NCBI RefSeq assembly: GCF_000151665.1
Contig: NW_013171849.1
Coordinates: 796,480-860,479, forward strand
Origin: Blastocystis hominis
Taxonomy: Eukaryota > Sar > Bigyra > Opalinata > Blastocystidae
Direction of reading: 5' to 3'
DNA length: 64,000 nt
Of the stretch, positions 56,801 to 64,000 are shown piece after piece. How positions within the stretch are numbered: position 1 is the first letter of the stretch; the number at the start of each line of letters is the position of its first letter. The position numbers and the translations under genes are program-made. Under the pieces are notes generated by a model. It had not been told where the DNA came from. It made no database searches and saw only the letters and a program-made list of their open reading frames with translations.

Positions 56801-59800
56801 CAGTTTATGCAGATGATTTCCCCGTTTCCACAAGCGTGCCGGCTCTTTTTGCTTGGCGTGTTCCACGAAATGAACGAGTTCTCGACGCTTTATGAAGGCG
56901 GATATCACGCTGGAAGACGAAAACGCGAGGGAAGCTATGGAATTGATTATTTGGAGAACTGTGAAGGCGCATCGCATCCCGTGATGAAACGCCTCATCGA
57001 ATCGTTGTGTCTATTCTGTGAATATTTGAAGAGTGAATTCGATCGATGTGTTGAGAATCTTCACTGGCGATTGGGAGGAGCGATCGTGTGGTTTTTGGCA
57101 ACCATCGCTTCGCCCAAACTGCCGTATTTCGCAGTGCGGCTCAACCTTCTTTCCTTCCTGGAATCAAACATTTTGCGATTGAACAAATGGTACGAAGTCA
57201 CCAACGGCTACTCCAAGGAATTGCTCATCTCGCCCGGGATTTTCTGGGACTCCACATCGCAGAATTCCATTTCGTTGGCGTCTTCGCATTTCCACAGCTA
57301 TCTCGCCGAGCTTCATTTAAAGAAAATCGACCCCTCTTCGATCACCATTCCAGGCATTTTCCCGTCCGCCGTTCTTTCTCTCGCGAATGAAATGCGTCTT
57401 GCCTACTCTATCCTGCTCATACAGCAATTCTCGGACTATTTCTCGCGCTCACGTTCCAGTCCTGCCCAGAACACAGACACTCTATTCAACTGGACGCTCA
57501 CCGACGTTTCCAATTTCTTCGTGCGGCAAAGCCTTCCCTACCTGGCCGACACACAGCAGCAATTCGGCCAGTTCCTGCGGTTTTTCACGCGGATGCAGCG
57601 CATCACGCGGGAACGCTGCGAATCCTGGCAGCCGTTCGCGCCAATCAGCTACAGGAACAATGATACAAAGATCAATATGTACACGTGCGTGAAGGTTTTC
57701 GATGCGAAAAACACCATGCAGGGCATGATCGCTACGGATATGCTGATCTCCGCCGCGGAGGGCGTGCTGAGTTCCTACCTCGCATTGATGCTTTTCATAT
57801 CGAAAACGCGTGCGGCTGCGGTGTTGCCATGGGAACAAAACGGAAATCTGATCTGGGAAATGGTGTATTTCTCGCCGCGCCACCAGAAACTCGCGACGAT
57901 GCTTCTCCAGTCCATCATTCCCTTCACCAACTACATTCCCCCGGTTTTCAAGCCTTCCACTTCTCTCTTCTACGAAGTTCCGCCGGGAACCCCGAAAGCG
58001 GACTCCATTCGAAGGAACCCGCTGCTTCAGCCGCCTCTCTTCCCTCAAGAGAGTGCTTCTTCCTTCGAGAAACGCGAAGCCTTCGTGTATTATCTGCTTC
58101 ATCTCGTGTCGCACGAGGATTGCTGCCCTGCTGCATTGGTGGGCGAGCGATCTTCGTGTGTGTTGTGCTGCTCCTTCTTTCCCTTCATCTACAACACGCT
58201 CTGTCCTTCCTCGCCCGCGTTCCAGCATCCCAACAAGGCCGAGTTCTTCGCAGAAGTGCTGAACACGCAAGAAAAAGTCTTCGTGGGTCCCTGCAAAATG
58301 CACATTCGACCGGATGGACACACAGCCTCCTTCTGTTCGCTTGTGTTCGCAGAGGAAATCGTGTATCTCCTCCGGTTGATGCTTCGTCAGCCCCAGTGGA
58401 ACCAGTTGATGATTTCAGTGTTTCAGAATATTCTGGATAAAACGCTGCAGCAGCTTCAAAGCGAATCAGATATTCGAAGCATCGAAGATCGAGATAATTA
58501 TGGATTTCACGTGATTCTGCGAAGTCGATCGCCGTGGTTCTGTATGGGAACCGCGGTTCTGAAAGTATTGGGAGCGATTACTCCGCGAATGTACGCAGGG
58601 TGTCGAATTCGAATCCACGAATTCTTAATGGAGGGAGAGAACGAGATTTCGACACTCATTCAAACGGCGTATCAGAGTCATGGAACGGGATCGATCATTC
58701 AGTACCATCGATCAATGAGTGAATCGTTGGTTTTACTCGACAAAATCGAGACGCCTCAGTTCATTAATAACTATGTGTTCGATGTGGTGGATCGAGTCGA
58801 GCCTCCTCGCGACGATCTCAACGCATTCCAGCATTTGTTGCAGCCCATTCAGCAGATCATTCAGCGCATTAAATTGAATTCGGAGTTGTTCGCTTTGCCC
58901 ACCGATTCGATGCCTTTCTTCAACACTGCCGATCTACCGTTAGCGCCTTCCGAGTTGCAGAACGCCATTCTCTTGTTGTATTGTGTGCGTTGTGTGAATC
59001 ATCTTGTCATCGCAAACGATTCGCTTGTATCGCAGATCACTCCCGAGACGCTCCAACGATTAATTCAAATCGCTGTGCGGCCACTTCCATGCCGAGTTTC
59101 GATGAACGCGCTGATTATTCGCCAGTATTTCAACTGGTTTATCGAATACGTGATTGACACATATCCTGGATCTTGTCGTCTGCTTCCGATGGAGCTGCAG
59201 ACAGAAACGTTCCAGCCCGTCGAGGATTTGTTCCAGGCGGATTTCGGAGTGGGGAAGGACGATTTGGCGGAGGAGGACGAAGATTACGACAAGCCGACGA
59301 TCATTCGAAACGAGAAGCGAATGAAAATGGCGGAGATGTTGGCTCGGACAACGCAATGTTCGGTCGAAGCTGCGTATCGCGTCTTGCTGAGTTTCAACGA
59401 GGACTATGCGCAGTCGCAGCAGTTTATCGAGAAGCACACGCAGGAAGAACGCGAAGCTTTGTTTGATTCGAGTTTGGAACTGCCGACGTTTTCGCAAGGA
59501 GTGAGCGATGAATCGGTTCTTTCGGATTTGGAGCTGGGAATCCGCAGACAGCAAGTGCCCTCGAGTGGATCGGAGCGACAAGTCACCAATGCTCTTTTGT
59601 CTACGATCTTGCCGCCCTTCTCGCGACTTCAGCATATCAACCAGAGCGATCTGAAGAACCAGAGCGGAATGATCGGCGTTGTCGCGTCGATCACGTCCAA
59701 ATCGGTTACGTTTTCGCCTGTCGCTGAAACGGGAGTGATCACTTCGTTCGATCTGGCATCGGCCACGCTCTCCATTCTCAACTCCAACAGCGGGATTTCG

Positions 59801-62800
59801 GAAGAGAAGAAGTTCCCCGTGGAGTCGCTCGCGCTTCACAAAGACCGCTTTCTCTACTTTTTGGGGAATGTGAAGTTGGTGCGAGGCACGGTGGGTCGAA
59901 TCTGCACAGTTCTCTCCATTAAATTCATTCGCGAATTGCTGATCTGCCTCATCTACTACGCCAAACTTCATCAAATCGACGTTCTGTCCGCCTGGCCAAT
60001 CAAAAGCGACGAGTTGATTCAACTCTTCAAATACACCTACGTCACCTACTGCAACAATCTCATCTTGAAGCCTTGGAAGCACAACCACGTGACTTTGGTC
60101 AGCTGTCTATTCCGCATTCTCAAAGAAAACTTCAAGCAGATCGTGTGGACGTCCTCCCATGGAAGCGATCTTCTCTCTTCGCTTACTGCTGGATTGTGGA
60201 CTGGCTCTTCGGTCACGCTCTCTCATCCCTGCGTGCCTCGCCTCCATCGCAGTTATTCCGATCTTCTCCATTCATCTGCGTCCTCTTCTTCGATTTCCGG
60301 TCCCGCTCTTGTCGAATTCGGTCGAACCGCGTCCTCTTCCGAATATCGCGTTGTCTCGCTCCACCCCAGCAAAACTCGCGTCAGCTACTACGACCGCGTC
60401 ATGCTCCCAGCCGCTGCGGGTCTACGCGTAGTCTTCGACAAGCGATGCTGTCTCGACACCGATAACGCCTTCCTCACATTCTATCGCGACGAAAAGCACA
60501 CGCAAGTGATCGCTCGTTTCACGGGCGGTCCTTCCAACTTCTGCTCGTTCACTGTGCGCGGCAGCACGCTCCGATTCCTCTATGAAAGCAACATCCACGC
60601 GCAGCCGACGTGGGGCTACGCGTTCGTGGTGCAACCCTTCGAGAACATTCAATGGGGAGGCGATATGGAGATTCCAATATCGCCCTGCTTCGATTGGAAC
60701 TGCCTCGCGTTGGATCTCGTTCTCCACATCTCCAAACGCCTCGCGAATCCGCCTACTGAATACTTCCAGCGCGTCTTCTCCAACTTACTGACCTATTTAC
60801 GAACGGCCGGACTGCCCTTCAAATCGACCATCGTGGAATTGCTGATTAAAATGCTGCATCTCTGCATGCCATTGGCGAAACTCCCGGATGTGAGCGGATT
60901 GTACAAAGTGGTGATGGATTACTGCGAGGGAATCGACGAGAACTCGATGGTTCCCGAGCATTTGCCGCTTCTAATCGAGTTCTTAACGTCCTGCCGACTG
61001 TCTCTGCAGCTCCATCAAATCTATGAAAGTCGGTCGATAGATCCGAAAAGTGGAAACCAGCAAATTCTCTATTATAACAATTTCGTCCAGACGGAAAGTC
61101 CTGCAACCGACTCCCTCCCAGCCAAATCAACCGACGCATCCGTAAAGAATTCGCCGTCGATCCTGATCTCTCCGTCGTCCTGCAGTACGATTTGCACGTG
61201 CGTCGAAACGGTCTATGTTCTGGCCACATGTCTATTCTACCAATCCATTCCGCCGCCTTCCTTCCTTTCCTTCTTTCTCACCTCCTGCAATCAGCCCGTT
61301 TCCCAGACGTCTCTCGACCAAATCACCGATTGCTTCGCGCGGTTCACGCGTCGACTCGATCTCTCGCTCGTCAGCGTTCTCGAGCAGCACTGCAACGCCA
61401 GCGACACCATGCTCACCTTCTCTCTCCTCGACTTTACTCTCAGCGAAGACGACAAAGCGCGCCATTACGGACTCAATTCCTTCTCTCGTCTCGATATCCG
61501 GCTTCGTCTCTTCTTCCTTCAATACTTCAACGCACAGCTCCAACGCATCGTTCATTTAGTCGACCTCGGTCTGCCCCGCGAGAGCGGAATCATCACACTT
61601 GGCCGCATCCTCGCAGGCCTCACCGGCTATATCTTCGCCCCCGTCAAAGAGCACGTGCTCGCTCTCACCATTTCGCAGACAGTTTATCACGGAAAGGACT
61701 GCTATCCCGTCGTCGAGCTCGATAATCGCCGCGTATTCACTGCCATGGAGCGCGACGCGCTGCCGTCACGTGGCAGCGACACAGAAACACAACACGCGCT
61801 GAGTTCGCAATGCACTTTCGCGCAGCTCTTCCGCGAAACGCGCGATATCCCCGTGGAAGTGCTTCGTGCGCCGCTCGATGGCCGTGAACGCTTGCTGGCA
61901 GTGAAGCTGAAGGGAGAGCAAGGGTTGGACTGGGGCGGAATCTACCGCGACACGATCGAACGGTGCATCGACGATCTGTTTTCAGACCGAATCGATCTGT
62001 TTCTGGCGTGTCCGAACGCGCGCGAGCCGAACAGTCCAGGCGAAATGAAGTATCTGCCGAACCCAAAATACCGCGAGAGCAGCGACGCGCTCGCGATGTA
62101 CAGCTTTGTGGGGAATCTGATCGGGATCGCGCTGCGGACGAAGCAGCGAATGGCGTTCGAACTGTGCAGCGCGGTGTGGAAAACGATCGTGGGAGACGTG
62201 GTGACGATCGACGATGTGGATAGTGTCGATCACGCGTTCGTTTCCACGCTTCGCCAAGTCAACGAATTCACGCAGACCGACGACTCCGAAGACTTCCAAG
62301 AGCTCTTCGTGCTGACCTTCTCCGTTCTCGATTCGGCAGGAAACGAGGTCGAGTTGATGCCGAGCGGATCGCAGGTGCCGGTAACGTATTCGAACCGATC
62401 GAAGTTCTATCAGCTCGCGTTGGAATCGCGACTCACCGAAGGGAAACAAGCCGCCGAAGCGATCGCTGCGGGCGTGTACGCGTTGGTTCCGCAGCGAGCG
62501 CTGTCGCTATTCACGTGGGAGCAGTTAGAACGTGCGGTGAAGGGAGAGCCGGAGGTAGAGATGAGGAGGAGATGCGATGTAGATCTCGATCGATGCGCTG
62601 AAGCTTCACACGGTGTATATTGGGTGGACGGAGCGGCATGAAGTGGTGCAGCGGTTCTGGAGGGTCATGCGAGGGCTGAGCAATAAGGATCGAAGTCTTT
62701 TCTTGCGGTTTACGTGGAGTCGGTCGCGGTTACCGAAGAGTGACGACTGGTCGAAGCCGTTTAAGCTGTGTTATAAAGATGCGACGGATGAGATGCTGCC

Positions 62801-62918
62801 CGTGGCGCATACGTGCTTTTTTCAATTGGAGTTGCCGCAGTATTCGAGTGATGCTATTATGAGAGAGAGGCTGCTCGTGGCAATCCATTTCGGAGCAGGA
62901 GAGTTCATGTTACGATAG
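53852..62918 (+). CDS. Giant HECT-type E3 ubiquitin ligase with MIB/HERC2 domain
   Basis: ATG 53852 (MISLSDDFDCIGGEGWYN) starts a string of small exons. A MIB/HERC2-type domain is visible at about 54650-54760 (GCAVRVRWDNDDQNVYRYGA). Introns of 33, 29 and 29 nt near 54860, 55025 and 55121 then lead into a single uninterrupted exon that runs to 62554 (about 7.4 kb). Within it are a UBA-like helix bundle (ARTTQCSVEAAYRVLLSFNE) near 59340 and a beta-rich segment near 60440-60640. The HECT domain begins near 61850 (GEQGLDWGGIYRD; SFVGNLIGIALRTKQRM). The last intron is 62555-62582 (28 nt). The catalytic Cys is in VAHTCFFQLELPQYSSD, followed by RLLVAIHFGAGEF. TAG 62916-62918. The end resembles HERC-type or HECTD-type ligases. 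Exon structure between 53900 and 54900 is partly uncertain. Confidence 0.82.
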
Positions 62919-62929
62919 GGTTACTGATT

Positions 62930-62937
62930 TGTTTGTT
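62930..62937 (+). terminator. TGTTTGTT 3'-end motif
   Basis: Exact motif 11 nt after the TAG of the HECT gene and only 24 nt before the next start codon. Confidence 0.7.
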
Positions 62938-62961
62938 GGATGAACGGTTTTGGGTAGAATC

Positions 62962-63789
62962 ATGACGTGGGGTTTTAGACTATTTTCGTTTGCTATTCTT
63001 CTCGGTTTAAGCTTTTCATCAGGTGAAATTAGGAAAGATGAGTTAGGGATAGATCTTATTGTTCTAAATGACGCAAACTTCAGTTCTAATGTAATAGTCA
63101 ACAGTTCGGATGTGTGGTTTATTCGTTTTTATGCTCCTGTATATTTTCGAATTTCCAGTATGAAATAGTGGTGTATACATTGTAAGAGAATGGAAAAGGA
63201 CTGGGAACAAACGGCAACTTTGTTGAAAGGGGAGATCAAAGTTGGGAATGTATTTCAATATGGAAATTGTTGATGTGCAGTTGGATGCCACTACAGAACT
63301 GGAAACAGCCTCTCAATTCCGCATTCGTGGCTATCCAACCGTTTTACTTATCTATAAAGTAGAATTTTATATTATTTGTAATTTAGTCATCCGTTTTTAT
63401 GTATGGCGGCTCTCGCCAAGCTTCTGATATGGCAGAGAAAGCAAGAAAGGCGTTGGAATTATGTAGTTGGTTTTTAGAATAGGAAAAGCGTATTACTGGA
63501 GAATGGTGGAATTCCCGATGGATTCAGTAGCTATTTGAAGTATGAGCCGAAAGAAAACAAGTCTGTCCAGCCTATATCAAAGACGAATCTGCGAGTCAAA
63601 CGACCGAATCTACCCGTGAAAGCAGCGCTGAGCACACTTCAAATCTTACTGATGAGTCTGTTTTTGCTTATTATTATCTGTGTGGTCTTGTTTTTGCGAT
63701 ATGTTTCGATTTCTTCGAGAGAAGAAGGAGAAGATTTCGAAGGACCCGAAGCTGAATCGTTTTTGTCTTATCATGAACACAAACTGTGA
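62962..63789 (+). CDS. Membrane-anchored thioredoxin/PDI-like protein
   Basis: Likely ER oxidoreductase. The start at 62962 gives MTWGFRLFSFAILLGLSFSS, a signal peptide. The thioredoxin fold follows: WFIRFYAP, then after a 30-nt intron (63139-63168) WCIHCKRMEKDWEQTATLLK, so the redox motif CIHC is split from its strand by the intron. After a 31-nt intron comes LDATTELETASQFRIRGYPT, with the cis-Pro loop (GYPT) intact. Further introns of 28 and 31 nt lead to GGIPDGFSSYLKYEPKENKS and a C-terminal membrane segment (LLMSLFLLIIICVVLFLRYV), with an acidic tail ending in YHEHKL. The tail is not a standard KKXX or KDEL signal. TGA 63787-63789. Architecture resembles TMX proteins. Confidence 0.85.
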
Positions 63790-63817
63790 ATCGTTGATTA
63801 ATTGATTGAATGTTGAG

Positions 63818-63825
63818 TGTTTGTT
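63818..63825 (+). terminator. TGTTTGTT 3'-end motif
   Basis: Exact motif 28 nt after the TGA of the PDI-like gene. Confidence 0.7.
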
Positions 63826-63932
63826 GTTCACTACGTGAATGGAAAAAGGAATCTGATGAAATGAGAGGAAATCAACCGAATTTAAAACGAAATATATTAT
63901 GTAAGAAACAATAGAATTAACATGAAAGGAGA

Positions 63933-64000
63933 TTAAGAAATACCAATGAATCGCTTGTATTCAGTGATGGCTGTCTGTGTTACTACTTGTACGAAGTTTG
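63933..64000 (-). CDS. Possible C-terminal end of a minus-strand gene cut by the window edge
   Basis: On the minus strand 64000-63936 reads ..NFVQVVTQTAITEYKRFIGI with TAA at 63933-63935. A TGTTTCTT variant of the 3' motif follows (plus AAGAAACA, 63903-63910). The frame is short, so this rests mainly on the stop-plus-motif arrangement seen in the other genes. Confidence 0.4.
   Translation of the reverse strand, partial: NFVQVVTQTAITEYKRFIGIS

Overview
The window is nuclear DNA of a protist that I identify as a Blastocystis-like stramenopile. Genes are packed tens to hundreds of bases apart on both strands. Almost every gene is cut by tiny GT..AG introns, mostly 28-34 nt (extremes about 25-47), which can be placed because the flanking protein frames rejoin exactly. 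Most genes carry a TGTTTGTT-type motif just past the stop codon. In several the reading frame runs into that motif without an earlier stop, as expected where the poly(A) tail itself completes a UAA codon, a mechanism described for Blastocystis. Many products look targeted to a mitochondrion-related organelle. There is one 47-base assembly gap (35567-35613).

Layout. 1-21 kb is a mostly GC-rich housekeeping block: the end of a possible beta-propeller protein, an EP400/Eaf1-like chromatin protein (HSA, decayed SNF2, SANT), a kinesin-7-like motor, an SLC30A9-like cation transporter, a syntaxin-6-like Qc-SNARE, the ribosome-biogenesis factor RRP12 and mitochondrial EF-G2. 21.3-27.6 kb (minus) and 44.5-49.4 kb (plus) are the arms of a large AT-rich inverted duplication. 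Each arm carries one secreted protein made of a signal peptide, an I29/papain-like domain that has lost its catalytic Cys and His, a Thr/Pro linker, and leucine-rich repeats encoded on symmetric phase-1 exons.

Between the arms lie a tandem-CCCH zinc-finger protein, an organellar-type IleRS, a MORN/LRR/FG-repeat protein that shares LRR modules with the arm genes, a ubiquitin-specific protease, an ECHDC1-like decarboxylase, MO25 and a propionyl-CoA-carboxylase-like biotin enzyme. After the right arm comes a 1.9-kb AT-rich stretch with no recognisable gene. It is followed by a MOB1 protein with an acidic tail, an organelle-type TPR protein, an intron-containing tRNA-Tyr, a roughly 9-kb HECT E3 ligase with a MIB/HERC2 domain, and a membrane-anchored thioredoxin/PDI-like protein. 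A further minus-strand gene probably runs off the right edge.

Connections. EF-G2, IleRS, the carboxylase, ECHDC1, the transporter and the TPR protein point to an organelle with active translation and acyl-CoA metabolism. ECHDC1 enzymes remove side products of acyl-CoA carboxylases, so its closeness to the carboxylase is suggestive. MO25 and MOB1 are both co-activators of Ste20/NDR-type kinases. The duplicated secreted pseudo-cathepsin/LRR family is the most unusual content. All product names come from motif recognition in the translated sequence; no database search was possible.
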